64,000 bases of DNA from Margaritifera margaritifera. Taxonomy: Eukaryota > Mollusca > Bivalvia > Unionida > Margaritiferidae. Of the stretch, positions 11,056-23,110 are shown piece after piece. The position numbers and the translations under genes are program-made. Position 1 is the stretch's first letter; each line of letters starts with the position of its first letter. A model generated the notes under the pieces. The model saw only the letters and a program-made list of their open reading frames with translations, was not told where the DNA came from and searched no databases. Location of the stretch: the NCBI GenBank assembly GCA_029931535.1, contig JAQPZY010001610.1, forward strand, positions 3,137,501 through 3,201,500, in the 5' to 3' direction.

Positions 11056-11299
11056 AAAATACCAAAATAAATTGTATTTGTGAATCCTTCAAATACATTT
11101 ATAAGTTTTACGTGTAATAAGAAAATAGATGTGGTTTCCCATTTCTTGAGATTTGAATAATATACTTTTGAACTAAACAGTAAAATTACTTATCAATCTA
11201 TTTGTAATATGTGCGTATGGTGCTATGTAAATTTGCCTTCATCTGTGGATTACGAATGTAAACAACTGGATGGTAACGTCACAGAAAGGAGATTTTTAT

Positions 11300-11490
11300 A
11301 CAAAAATAACACAGTTAAACATTTATAAAAACGCCCCAAACTTACTTTTATTCATACAAAAGAATAAAATTAAACATTTATATAAATTCCACAAACTTGA
11401 TTTTATTTATACAAAAGAACACAGTTAAACATTTATAAAAACGTCACAACTAGATTTTATTTAATCAAAAGAATACAGTTATGCCTTTCT
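11300..11490. repeat. about 56-bp repeat, 3-4 diverged copies
   Basis: Copies share ACAGTTAAACATTTATAAAA and a following TTTTATTTATACAAAAGAA. Spacing varies by several bases and identity is lower than in neighbouring arrays. Confidence 0.8.
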
Positions 11491-11599
11491 AAAATGAAAA
11501 CAAAACAACAAAAAAATGATCCTGCAGCAAAGCATTTTAAAATCAATAAGCACTCTTTATGTCATTATATTAGTGATAGATATTGAGAAAGTGCATGGC

Positions 11600-11865
11600 A
11601 TAAATTGTATAGGTTGGTAAAGGACATTTTTGGGGGGTATAAATTGTATAGGTTGGTAAAGGAAATGTTTGTATGGTATAAATTGTGTTGGTTGGTAAAG
11701 GAAATTTTTGTATGGTATAAATTGTATAGGTTGGTAAAGGAACTTTTGGTATGGTATAAATTGTATAGGTTGGTAAAGGAACTTTTGGTATGGTATAAAT
11801 TGTATAGGTTGGTAAAGAAACTTTTTGTGTGGTATAAATTGTATAGGTTGGTAAAGGAAATTTCT
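11600..11865. repeat. 39-bp minisatellite, about 7 copies
   Basis: Units share AAATTGTATAGGTTGGTAAA and a variable GGAACTTTTGGTATGGTAT part. 39 is 13 codons, which leaves one plus-strand frame (11605-11946) and all three minus-strand frames open. I read these as by-products. Confidence 0.94.
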
Positions 11866-12182
11866 GGAACAAAAAAGGCAAACACACTGTCTCCAACAGG
11901 ACAGAATTCTCAATGTGAATTGCATAGACATTTTCCGCGAAAGTGATACGTAGTGAACCTTTATGTTGTTACGTTTGATTGTGTCCATGATGTCACAACA
12001 GTTATTTAACATTCCTAATCGACTGATGAAGACGAATTGGCTCGTACATTTGGAAACTCAAAGAGACTTTATTATTTCAACTGGAAGAGACTATATAACT
12101 ATAACTATAACTATATATATATATACTATATAGCTATATATATATATACACTAAAATGTATCAGTGGGAGAAACTGCTATTG

Positions 12183-12217
12183 CCACAGTGGCGATACCAC
12201 TTTTATCGCCACAGTGG
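12183..12217. other. 13-bp-arm inverted repeat (hairpin)
   Basis: CCACAGTGGCGAT (12183-12195) and ATCGCCACAGTGG (12205-12217) pair except at one central base, around a 9-base loop. CCACNGTGG is itself a near-palindrome, so each arm can also fold alone. Function unknown. Confidence 0.75.
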
Positions 12218-12225
12218 AGATCAAT

Positions 12226-12341
12226 TTTTTAATTACTTTTTCATTTATGAATATATGCCCTTATGTATGTTATTCAAACTTGTATTTCTATATTTAGGAC
12301 TATTTCATTTTTCCTCTTCCTTTTCACTTTCTCTCATTCCA

Positions 12342-12382
<41 letters not shown>

Positions 12383-12744
12383 ATGAATAGATCTTAAAAT
12401 ATATCAAGACTGGAGTATACATGTATGTAATCAATGAGTAGGTGCCATCAAAATGCCTAAAAAACAACTCCAAAAAACAAAAAGTGGCCTCAAGTATTAA
12501 CTTACATGACCTGTTTCTATTCGATATTCAGTGTCACACAATACAGTACCTTTTACACTCAACGACAAAAAATACAAGTTTTTAGGGAAAAACTCGTGAT
12601 TAAATTTAGTAATAAAATCGTTTAAGAAGCGATTTTAACATAATCTGAAAACAGTGGAGAAATAGTGGATGAGTGTTGATTGCAAACCGATATAAGTGAC
12701 AATCGTAATTTTGGTGCTGCGTCTGTTACCGTTGTTAGGTCGTT
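12226..12744. other. AT-rich DNA with a (CT)n tract
   Basis: Contains (CT)n at 12345-12379. The rest shows no recognisable feature. Confidence 0.6.
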
Positions 12745-12985
12745 GTTATGGGGTTAACGCCATTTTCTGCACATGATAGGCTATACATGGCGGCCAGTAT
12801 ATTTGGTGGAGGAAAAACCCGAGAAAACACAGGAAGAACCATAGACCCACGGGAAGCTTCTGGCAAGCTTTCTCACATACCCACGTTAACCGAGCCCGAG
12901 ACTCGAACCCACGAGAACAGAGGTGAGATGTCAGTAATCTGTAAAGGTGAGCGCCTTAAACCACTCGGCCACCCGGGGCCCCGTC
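12745..12985 (-). mobile_element. tRNA-derived SINE copy, near full length
   Basis: The minus strand begins GGGTGGCCGAGTGGTTTAAG (A box of tRNA-Leu/Ser type, 12955-12974), has a long variable region, then B box TCGTGGGTTCGAGTCTCG at about 12898-12915. The body runs through TGGTTCTTCCTGTGTTTTC and GGTTTTTCCTCCACC to about 12745. This head-body combination is widespread in mollusc genomes. The 3' tail is not clear. It is the best preserved tRNA head in the window. Confidence 0.82.
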
Positions 12986-12999
12986 TGTTACCGAACTAG

Positions 13000-13527
13000 G
13001 CTTCAATCTTGCCAAGGTCACAAAGGTCATGTTTGAATACAGAAGTGAACAAAATAAAGAACCAGAATTCTTAAAGGTAAACTCACAATCATTAAAATCG
13101 TTTGTTTAAAGATGTTACTCTCTGAAGGATGTTGATACGACCGCACTGTGAAGTTTCTACACTATCCCACCCCGACAATATTCAGTGTATCACTCCGCGC
13201 AAGAAATGTGTTGACGAAAACAAAATCTCTTCATTTTCCATTAAAACAGTCATTAATTTGATAAAATACATAATGTAAGCATTATATGTAGGAGGTAAAT
13301 TTGTAAAGGTCTTTGTCCTGAAATATTTGTAAAATTTCGGATATAGTAATGCAGCCACTAATCGCATTAGTACATAATGGAGAAAACAAATCCATGCAAA
13401 TGGCCGTTTTTTGCTTTAAAATATATAATACAAACAAAATCTACATTTTTTTGAGTAGGTATAAGGAAATATTCCTTATATCTACTCCAATAACGTAGAT
13501 ATCCTCTCTCTCTCACTATATATACTC

Positions 13528-13530
<3 letters not shown>
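13000..13530. other. unique AT-rich DNA
   Basis: No supported feature. Short (CT)n at 13503-13515. Confidence 0.5.

Positions 13531-13610
<80 letters not shown>
13531..13610. repeat. (AT)40 microsatellite
   Basis: Uninterrupted AT tract of 80 bases. Confidence 0.97.
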
Positions 13611-13612
<2 letters not shown>

Positions 13613-13679
13613 CATTTCGAGATCTTACTATGAAACATATAATAAAACAATATTATCATGTAGGATAGATTATTTTAAC

Positions 13680-13750
13680 TTATCCCCGACTGGAACTCGA
13701 ATCCGGGTTCGCCAGTTATGGCACCAATTGCCTTGCTTGCACGTACCAAT
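13680..13750 (-). mobile_element. tRNA-like SINE head next to a TA tract
   Basis: The minus strand reads GTGCAAGCAAGGCAATTGGT, then CATAACTGGCGAACCCGG and a B-box-like GGATTCGAGTTCC (13691-13703). A box and body are poor. It lies directly beside the (TA)n tract at 13756, a common arrangement for a truncated SINE. Confidence 0.55.
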
Positions 13751-13753
13751 CCC

Positions 13754-13755
<2 letters not shown>

Positions 13756-13841
<86 letters not shown>
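13756..13841. repeat. (TA)43 microsatellite
   Basis: Uninterrupted TA tract. Confidence 0.97.
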
Positions 13842-13844
<3 letters not shown>

Positions 13845-15383
13845 TTAAAACAAAATGGCTTTGGAAATGTTGGTATAAAGCAATTAGACATATCAAATAC
13901 AATACAAAATAATAACGATATAATTATGATTTCGACAGTAAACCATTTTTTCTATACTTTCTAGACCCAGTAATGAATTAATCATTAATAAAATAGGAAT
14001 ATAACGAGAAAAAATATTTTCATATTCACAGTTGAATCTACTTATTAAAAATAAAACACGTTACAAAATTTCAGTGAAATCCTCTCTCTCTCTCTCTCTC
14101 TCTCGAACCCCCTGACTACAGCTTTACAATGGACATTAATAACACGCCTCTTTGTAATATTCACTTTACAGTTGTACATCCCTACTTAAACCTCTTGACA
14201 ATATGTTCTTCACGGAAAAGCACTGTGAGTTAACTATCTATGTATCAGACAGGAAAGAATAAAATCCTAACTGCTAAACGTGTGTGATTAGGTTTGTGTG
14301 TAGACTTGTCGTACAAGAACGGGACGACTTAGTTAAAAACAATGAAGGTTGTAAAAATGTGGAATATATTTTTATTTCTAGCACTCAAGCTAAATATATG
14401 TATATATAACTTTGAATTAAATATATTATTCTTCAATAAATAATTAAATCTGTAACTTTTCTGAGATTTTAATTAAATATTATTCAGTGCTGTTGTTGTC
14501 TATCGATGGCTGCTTTATTTCTATACAGCTTGAAATAAAAACAAACGATGATAGCGCTATTCCAAAAGAATGTACAAATCTACTTTGTCATTAATTTCCA
14601 TATGCCATTGACGCACTTTGACAGTTTGCATGATTTCGTGAAATATAGCTGGCATCGTTTATGATCGAAACACTTCATTTCTGTATAGATTTGAATTAAG
14701 ATGGGTACAATTACCTCCAGTATTCAAGGACAGGCAATTGCATGTCAGCAACTAAAGAAAGACACATCATCAGCCCTTAAATGATTAACAACAAGGTTAG
14801 ATGTATATCCATCAGCCAATATAACTCACTTAATTTCCATTATTTGTCATACAATGTGATTAAAAACTCATCTTCATGCAAGATTCGATTGAAGTACTTT
14901 GCGTTTAATAAAGAAAGGAAATATTGTCTTAAACCAAATCGAAGATCTCTCAAAAGCCATTAACATTAGCAATCTTCAGTTATAAATTTTATTAAGCAAT
15001 AATATTCGTCCTACCTTACTGGTTGTTCTGAAAATGTTTCCATATTTTCATTATTCAAAATTTTCTATTTCAATTTTATATTATTCCAACCATAAGGAGT
15101 TTAAATTGATTCAGATCCTTAATTGTTTTTCTTAATTTTAGCAAATACTTCAAAAGAAACAATGTTAAACATAAAAAATCATGAAATAATTACATTTTTA
15201 TATCATATTTTATTTTTACTTCATCGACATTTCAGAAAAGTATCCGAGTTAAGGAAAAGGGTGGTGAATTGTTATTATATAACACCATATTTAATATTGA
15301 TGACAATGTTGTGCAAACTGATCATTGTTGTATTATATCACAGCAAAGATAAACTGTAAAATTCCCACCTTTTGATTGATCGG
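13842..15383. other. AT-rich unique DNA
   Basis: Contains a (TC)n tract at 14082-14104. Open frames at 14781-14963 and 15123-15359 (plus strand) have no family signature; I do not call them genes. Confidence 0.5.
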
Positions 15384-15565
15384 TTATTTCATTAATTGGT
15401 GTTGAACGGCACATCAGCACATGGACGACAATTTGCTCTAAGGCAATGGGAGTACAATACCTTTCCCAGAAACACGACACGGCAATCGACCAGAACTGGT
15501 CTGAGCAACTTTCAAACTCTTGACTCAACGATTTAGTCTGATTCAATCCACTAAGGGATCGACCA
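15384..15565 (-). mobile_element. diverged SINE copy
   Basis: The minus strand shows a worn tRNA-like start near 15565 and a better kept body: TCTGGGAAAGGTATTGTACT, CCCATTGCCTTAGAGCA and GATGTGCCGTTCAACACCA. The block order follows the other minus-strand SINEs in this window, but identity is low. Confidence 0.55.
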
Positions 15566-15865
15566 TTTAATTTTCGGGGAGCCTTGTTTTTCTGGTCCAC
15601 AATTAGATTGGAAAATATTCTTACTCTGTTTTGTAGGAGACAATCAATTATATCCGTATTATATTAGTTGAAAAAAATAGAAGAAAAAAAATCCTGGTTC
15701 GAAAGTAAAACTAGCCCCCCCCCCCCCCCCTCCGTAAATGAAATGGTCAGTCCTTAACTACTGAGACACAACAAATGTCGATGTAGGTAATGTTACTATA
15801 AAGGGAAAACTGTGAAGAAATATGTTATACTACTAATTCGTTTTCCCTTAATAGTAGCATTTCCT

Positions 15866-16266
15866 CCCTCGACAGCCTCTGACTCAGTAGTTAGTGTGCC
15901 TGACTAATCAATCAGTGGGCTGAGTCTTGATGCAAGACGACAATCCAACTAGGACGGAGAATTTCATGAATGTCACTAAAAATAATAAAACCGTGGTTTG
16001 GAGAAATGTGGACAGAGTATTCATATAAAGTTGTACTTTTTAAGTACCAGACTGTCGCATTTGAAATACAATCTTATATCTATTTAAAACCATGGTTTTC
16101 ATATAATTGCAACCATTTTCAACACGATTGAGTCAATACGTTTGTCGTTTAGAAGCTTGGTCTTTCATTTGACAAAAAGCGACTTTTCCAATAAACAGTG
16201 ATTAAGTTGTTTATTATTATTATTATTTTTATTATAATTATAATTATTATTATTATTATTATTATT
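15866..16266 (+). mobile_element. possible SINE with (ATT)n tail
   Basis: GACTCAGTAGTTAGTGTGCC at about 15890 aligns with the tRNA-like head of the SINE at 44283 (AGTGGATAGTGTGTCCGACT). At the far end AAAAGCGAC and a CAATAAAC stretch lead into an interrupted (ATT)n at 16211-16266, like the 44283 element. The middle is not alignable by eye, so head and tail may be unrelated. Confidence 0.4.
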
Positions 16267-16365
16267 GCCATTTTTACTACCTAACTTTTAAGCGGCACTA
16301 TATAGCCTGGATAATGCTGTTGTGCCGTCAAATCCTATACACCTATTTATTTTATCACAATTATA

Positions 16366-17643
16366 TTAAGGCTATTAAGGCTACTAAGGCTACTAAGGCT
16401 ACTAAGGCAATTAAGGCTATTAAGGCTATTAAGGCTATTAAGGCTATTAAGGCTACTAAAGCTATTAAGGCTACTAAGGCTATTAAGGCTATTAAGGCTA
16501 TTAAGGCTACTAAGGCTATTAAGGCTATTAAGGCTACTAAGGCTACTAAGGCTATTAAGGCTATTAAGGCTATTAAGGCTACTAAAGCTATTAAGGCTAC
16601 TAAGGCTACTAAGGCTATTAAGGCTATTAAGGCTATTAAGGCTACTAAAGCTATTAAGGCTACTAAGGCTATTAAGGCTATTAAGGCTACTAAGGCTACT
16701 AAGGCTATTAAGGCTATTAAGGCTATTAAGGCTACTAAGGCTACTAAGGCTATTAAGGCTACTAAGCTATTAAGGCTATTAAGGCTATTAAGGCTACTAA
16801 GGCTATTAAGGCTACTAAAGCTATTAAGGCTACTAAGGCTATTAAGGCTATTAAGGCTACTAAGGCTATTAAGGCTATTAAGGCTACTAAGGCTATTAAG
16901 GCTATTAAGGCTACTAAGGCTATTAAGGCTACTAAAGCTATTAAGGCTACTAAGGCTACTAAGGCTATTAAGGCTACTAAGGCTATTAAGGCTATTAAGG
17001 CTATTAAGGCTATTAAGGCTACTAAGGCTATTAAGGCTATTAAGGCTACTAAGGCTACTAAGGCTATTAAGGCTATTAAGGCTACTAAGGCTACTAAGGC
17101 TATTAAGGCTACTAAGGCTACTAAGGCTATTAAGGCTATTAAGGCTACTAAGGCTATTAAGGCTACTAAGGCTATTAAGGCTACTAAGGCTATTAAGGCT
17201 ATTAAGGCTATTAAGGCTACTAAGGCTATTAAGGCTACTAAGGCTATTAAGGCTACTAAGGCTATTAAGGCTACTAAAACTATTAAGGCTATTAAGGCTA
17301 TTAAGGCTACTAAGGCTATTAAGGCTACTAAAGCTATTAAGGCTACTAAGGCTATTAAGGCTATTAAGGTTATTAAGGCTACTAAGGCTACTAAGGCTAT
17401 TAAGGCTATTAAGCTATTAAGGCTACTAAGGCTACTAAAGCTATTAAGGCTACTAAGGCTATTAAGGCTATTAAGGCTATTAAGCTATTAAGGCTACTAA
17501 GGCTACTAAGGCTATTAAGGCTACTAAGGCTATTAAGGCTACTAAGGCTACCAAGGCTATTAAGGCTACTAAGGCTATTAAGGCTACTAAGGCTATTAAG
17601 GCTATTAAGGCTATTAAGGGTACTAAGGATACTAAGGGTAATA
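16366..17643. repeat. 9-bp two-state minisatellite, about 142 copies
   Basis: The array is almost wholly GCTATTAAG and GCTACTAAG, differing by one T/C. Rare other changes include AAAGCT and four single-base losses (near 16764, 17411, 17484 and similar) that shift phase. Nine bases are three codons, so frames stay open (16314-17420 plus; 17409-17699 minus) as KAI/KAT or RLL-type triplets. These are low-complexity by-products. Confidence 0.97.
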
Positions 17644-17958
17644 GGACATAAAAGGGCATATTCAAAAATGGAACATCTGCAATGGCTAAATGGTGTCACT
17701 TTTTATCTTGGATGTTGACCAGCAGAGCAATATGAAAAGAATTTTCTTTTTGGGGGGTTTGTTTCACGTGCTTACAGAAAGATCAGGTGTACCACTAATT
17801 AAACAGTAATATTTGAAGGCACACTAGGATAATGGACTATTACTCCTTCACTAACATAACATTGCACAATTTGTCTCATTATATTATATTTAACATAGAA
17901 TTGGGTACAAGCTTTCGGTGAGCTTCAATACGTCCTGTACATGAAGGGTGATAAATGA
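17644..17958. other. unique DNA
   Basis: Nothing recognised apart from a short T/G-rich stretch near 17748. Confidence 0.5.
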
Positions 17959-17997
<39 letters not shown>

Positions 17998-18043
17998 ACC
18001 TATCTATCTATCTGTGTGTGTGTATGTGTGTGTGTGTGTGTGT
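17959..18043. repeat. (CTAT)n followed by (GT)n
   Basis: Tetranucleotide CTAT repeats with one ACC interruption run into an imperfect GT tract. Confidence 0.95.
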
Positions 18044-18361
18044 TGATTTAGTAGCTAAAGTCTAAATACGCATGCGCAATGTTTTCACATATTTTACATA
18101 CGTCTATCGATCGATATTTTTCAGTTCCTCGCAGAAAGAAAACAAAGAATTACTATAGTAGTATTCAAAGACCTGCACAAATATACTTTTCCAGATGCAT
18201 TTCTTCAATTCGACGGTTTGCATGAGTATTAGAAAATTAGTTAGTGTTTTCAGCAATCAAGTATCTTTTTGAAGTAAGAATCCAGAAAAAAAGACAAAAC
18301 CAATATCAGTATTTTCAAATACTTCATGGCATGTCAGCACATGATGAATTAGTGAAGCAAT
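18044..18361. other. unique AT-rich DNA
   Basis: No feature supported. Confidence 0.5.
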
Positions 18362-18990
18362 CTCTATAGAAATTGGAAAGTGGGATAGCAATCTCTATAG
18401 AAATTGGAAAATGTGATAGCAATCTCTATTGGAAAATGTGGTAGCAATTGTATAGTTGTAGAATTAAGTGCTGTAACACTCGGCCTCTTTTTGATCCCAA
18501 GGCCTACCGAACAAATTCAGACGAAAGACGATCGATATATTTAGGTAATCCAAAAAATGGTTACTTTCAGTTAGTTCGGTATGATTTAATTTTATCAGCT
18601 ATTTAAACAATTTAGTAGGTACCTATATCAAACGTCCGCAGGATTATAATTGTACCTATATCAAACGTCCGCAGGATTATAATTGTCATGAACAAATTCT
18701 AATTTGTAATTCAATGGATGAAAAGCAAAACTTTACCGTACATAATCCCAAAACTTGGCATAACCACTCAGCAAAACTTTACCGTACATAATCCAAAAAC
18801 TTGGCATAACCACTCAGCAAAACAATATAGGTCATTACAACCACAATTTACTTTTTATGCGTGTTAACAAATGTGAATGCGCACATGAAATTGCATGACC
18901 ATACATGCAACAGTGTATAGGAAATTGCATGACCAATACAACAGTGTATAGGAAATTGCATGACCATGCATACAACAGTGTGTAGAAAAT
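18362..18990. repeat. cluster of four short, unrelated tandem duplications
   Basis: (a) About 18355-18450: a 31-bp unit around AGCAATCTCTATAGAAATTG, 2-3 copies. (b) 18620-18685: an exact 33-bp doublet starting TACCTATATCAAACG. (c) 18723-18823: a 46-bp doublet starting AGCAAAACTTTACCG, nearly exact. (d) About 18890-18990: three copies of a 31-34-bp unit around GAAATTGCATGACCA. The four units are unrelated to each other. Confidence 0.93.
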
Positions 18991-19025
18991 TGACCTACAA
19001 GCATATAAAGAGTGTCTGGGGTACT

Positions 19026-19193
19026 CATTGGAGTAGCGAGGGGGGATGTTAAAGGGGGCGGTGGCCCCGGGCGGCACTTTCTAGGGGGCGGCAATTTGGT
19101 AAGAGTCATTATATATCATAAATAATACGAATGGAGTGGGGGCGTAATTTTGGTAGTTGGCCCTGGGCGGCATTTTGCCTGGCTACGCCACTG
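19026..19193 (+). mobile_element. hAT-type MITE, 168 bp, with 8-bp target duplication
   Basis: Ends are imperfect inverted repeats: CATTGGAGTAGCGAGG at the left and, on the other strand, CAGTGGCGTAGCCAGG at the right (13 of 16 match). GGGGTACT flanks both sides exactly (19018-19025 and 19194-19201). An 8-bp duplication with CA.TGG ends is the hAT superfamily signature. Far too short for a transposase, so non-autonomous. Inside, a GGCCC.GGGCGGCA.TTT motif occurs twice and G-runs abound, unlike the AT-rich flanks. Strand is arbitrary. Confidence 0.88.
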
Positions 19194-19241
19194 GGGGTAC
19201 TTTGCCAAAGCAATAATGATCGCTGGATTATCTAATTACGA

Positions 19242-19253
19242 TGTGTGTGTGTA

Positions 19254-19331
<78 letters not shown>

Positions 19332-19340
19332 AGAGAGAGA
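19242..19340. repeat. (GT)n then (GA)n compound microsatellite
   Basis: GT tract to about 19269, then GA to 19340 with two GC interruptions. Confidence 0.96.
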
Positions 19341-20344
19341 ACGTTCTAGCGAAGACTTTCACTCGTTAACAACATTGAGATGATCCATACAATCCCATTA
19401 CACAACAAAATTACTTGCTTTATCTACTGCTCTAAAAAAAGGCGGATAAAAACTGCTTTACTCCTAGAAGAATGCATTACTGTGCAAGAATGCATTACTT
19501 TGCATTAAATTATTTCATACCATCGGTAACAACTTTAAAGTGTTTGCAGTTTAGAAGAAAAAGTTTTTATCTTGGTTCATGAAGATTTTTAACTACAGCC
19601 TGAAGAAATCAACTTTTTGTAACAATAAAGCGATTTCTAAGGTGTTTTTAAGATTACATACTGCCTTCTTTGATCCAGAATTAATTTTACATTGTTTTAA
19701 TCCAATATAGACAAGAATGGTGAAGAATTATATACTACGTTTGGGAAACAGTTACAATAGAGGGTATTGAAGCCTACGAAAGTTTATTGGATAGAAAAAC
19801 TAAGATGATTGTAATTGTAGATATCACACTTATTATATTTAGTCACACATTTTAATGTAAAATGACTATTTTATCAAACCTAATGGATGCCTTCCCAGCG
19901 TCCCTTTTAGGAAAACTCTCCTGTAGCCACTACCTAAAAGGAAAGAACATTATTTTCATGTTTCTGATTGTTCAAAATAGTTCCTGCTTTTAATGACTTA
20001 GATTTATTTGATGTAGATATCTTTCGGTAAGACTACGGAGTCAATATCGATCCGAAATCTTTAAGTTTTCTGAGATTTTTTTTGCATGTTTTGGTATAGG
20101 TTCTTTGCAGATATCTTCCAATAGTTATTTCCGAATCTAAAACAGGTCTTGAAATTAATATGTTTTAAATTAATTGGTCATTCGATATAAATTGCAAAAA
20201 GTATACGCGGGAACAGTATGGAAAATGGAGGGATTGTGAAGTCATGTGACACAATCTTCAAATTGATCACCCTATTATAACAAAGAGTAATATACATTGT
20301 ATAAGTGAAGTTCGCGTTCCCTGCATGAAGCAGATGCTAACAAG
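19341..20344. other. unique AT-rich DNA
   Basis: No coding, repeat or transposon signature recognised. Confidence 0.5.
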
Positions 20345-20906
20345 AAGGTGACAAACATATCAAATGGATACGATTTCTAGATGGTAACAAACATAAAATG
20401 TATACGATTTCAAGATGGTGACAAATATGTCAAATTTTTACGATTTCAGGATGGTGACAAATATGTCAAATGTGTACGATTTCAAGATGGTGACAACCAT
20501 CAAATGTATACGATTTCAAGATGGTGACAAATATGCCAAATGTATACGATTTCAAGATGGTGACAAATATGTCAAATGTGTACGATTTCAAGATGGTAAC
20601 AAGCATCAAATGTATACGATTTCAAGATGGTGACAAATATGTCAAATGTGTACGATTTCAAGATGGTAACAAACATCAAATGTATACGATTTCAAGATGG
20701 TGACAAACATGTCAAATGTATACGATTTCAAGATGGTGACAAACATGTCAAATATATACGATTTCAAGATGGTTACAAACATGTCAAATTTATACGATTT
20801 CAAGATGGTGACAAACATCAAATATATACGATTTCAAGATGGTGACAAACAAGTCATATGTATACGATTTCAAGATGGTGACAAACAAGTCATATGTATA
20901 CGATTT
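20345..20906. repeat. 36-bp minisatellite with 32-bp variants, about 16 copies
   Basis: Unit contains TACGATTTCAAGATGGTGAC and AAACATGTCAAATG. Shorter copies lack the ATGT part. Plus-strand open frames of MVTNMSNVYDFK type follow from the 36-bp period and break at the short copies. Confidence 0.94.
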
Positions 20907-22094
20907 AGTGTACTTTTTACATCAATAAGGACAAGGATAAGAAGATACTGTAATCAGTCACGAAATCACTATCCCTTCGCTTGATCACTGCGTGTGAGGT
21001 AGGACGGGTGATGACTATTGATACTGGCAAATACCGGTATTGCTGACTTTGCAGTTTGATTTTTATGTCAATTTCGCGCAAAGTCATGAAAACTGTGGAT
21101 CACTGATAAATAAATGTTTGACTTTAACCATTTTAGCACCCATTGACTTAGTAAAAACGTCCCTACGTAATATGCATTTTTGATGAATCAGGATACAAAA
21201 CCTTTTGACAGCGTAATTTAGGTGTATAAACGTTTATTGCCTGACTCTTTCATAGATAGAAATGTCTTCTATTTAAGATTCATTAAAAATAGTTCAACTA
21301 TTTCAATTATTTACTCCTCATTATATGTGTTTGTTAGCTGTAAATTAAACTTACGTGCAGTACGATGTGCCTACTCTGGCCCTACCTTTTGGTACCTCGA
21401 CAGATTTAAAACTCTTTGTCTAACTTAAGTGGCACTCTGCAACAAGACGTATTCGCAAAAGCTAGAACTTAACATAGTCAGTGGAGATACATAGAGAAAG
21501 CAGCTCTATATTTTGTATGACGTATAATGTTAACGACAGAGAGCTATGACTGTGGGCAAAATTGTCTCCATGGTGCTGAAAGCTATCTGATCATTCTTAC
21601 TAAGCTTGAAAGGTAATGTTTCATAGTCATGATTAATTCAATTCATTGAGTTATCATCTAGTCCACTATGACTCGCATTCAGGCAACATAATCAAGTAGA
21701 CTTAAATAGTCAGTGCGTGTAGATTCAATACAAACAACGTAAAGACCCTGATAAATTAGATTTTCAATGATAACAAGAATGAATCAACCATTCAGACTTG
21801 ATGTGAAGAGAAAATCAGAAAAGAAAGTTCTATTTGTGGAGACATTATTAAATTGTCAGACAGAAGATTGAGCTTAGATTGAGTTTTGATAATATCTTCC
21901 TTTGATCTATTAGCTACCAGACTGTTGCGTTTGAAAATAGAATTGTTGTACATTTAAAAGATTTTTATTAGATGCTCTGATTTCCTCATTATTTACATTG
22001 TCTTTGAAATAAAATCTACTTTGTCTTTGTGACCATACTGATTATTGGAAGGGTTGCGTGCTTTACTGTGTGTTAGCAAAGAAAGATATGATTT
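20907..22094. other. unique AT-rich DNA
   Basis: An open frame at 21222-21428 (plus) has no recognisable domain. Nothing else seen. Confidence 0.5.
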
Positions 22095-23110
22095 ACACAC
22101 TTGTATACATTCCACACACTTGTATACATTCCACACACTTGTATACATTCCACACATCTGTATACATTCCACACATCTGTATACATTCCACACACTTGTA
22201 TACATTCAACACACTTGTATACATTCAACTCACCTGAATACATTCCACACACTTGTATACATTCCACACACTTGTATACATTCCACACACTTGTATACAT
22301 TCCACTCACTTGTATACATTCCACACACTTGTATACATTCCACACACATGTATACATTCCACACACTTGTATACATTCCACTCATCTGTATACATTCCAC
22401 ACACTTCTATACATTCCACACACTTGTATACATTCCACACACTTGTATACATTCCATACACTTGTATACATTCCACACATCTGTATACATTCCACACATC
22501 TGTATACATTCCACACCTCTGTATACATTCCACACACTTGTATACATTCCACACACTTGTAAAAATTCCACACACTTGTATACATTCCACACACATGTAT
22601 ACATTCCAAACACTTGTATACATTCCACACACTTGTATACATTCCACACATATGTATACATTCCACACACTTGTATACATTCCACACACTTGTATACATT
22701 CCACACACTTGTATACATTCCACACACTTGTATACATTCCAAACACTTGTATACATTCCACACACTTGTATACATTCCACACACTTGTATACATTCCACA
22801 CACTTGTATACATTCCACACACTTGTATACATTCCACACACTTGTATACATTCCACACATCTGTAGACATTCCACACATCTGTATACATTCCACACACTT
22901 GTATACATTCAACACACTGTATACATTCCACACATCTGTATACATTCCACACACTTGTATACATTCCACATATCTGTATACATTCCACACACTTGTATAG
23001 ATTCCACACACTTGTATACATTCCACATACTTGTATACATTCCACACATCTGTATACATTCCACATACTTGTATACATTCCACACATCTGTATACATTCC
23101 ACACACTTGT
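22095..23110. repeat. block A of the 19-bp array
   Basis: Units are ACATTCCACACACTTGTAT with a frequent ACATCTGTAT variant. One 18-bp unit (ACATTCAACACACTGTAT, at about 22905) marks this block and has a counterpart in block A'. Confidence 0.95.

Noticed and set aside
11557..12012. 151-codon minus-strand frame and two overlapping ones
   Set aside because: All three frames are open over the 39-bp array; not evidence of a gene.
12745..12985. A functional tRNA-Leu or tRNA-Ser gene
   Set aside because: The head is tRNA-like, but the acceptor stem is not closed and the transcript would continue into a SINE body.
16314..17420. 368-codon frame of K/A/I/T then L/R repeats
   Set aside because: Two-state 9-bp minisatellite; the composition changes wherever the array loses a base, with no selection for frame.
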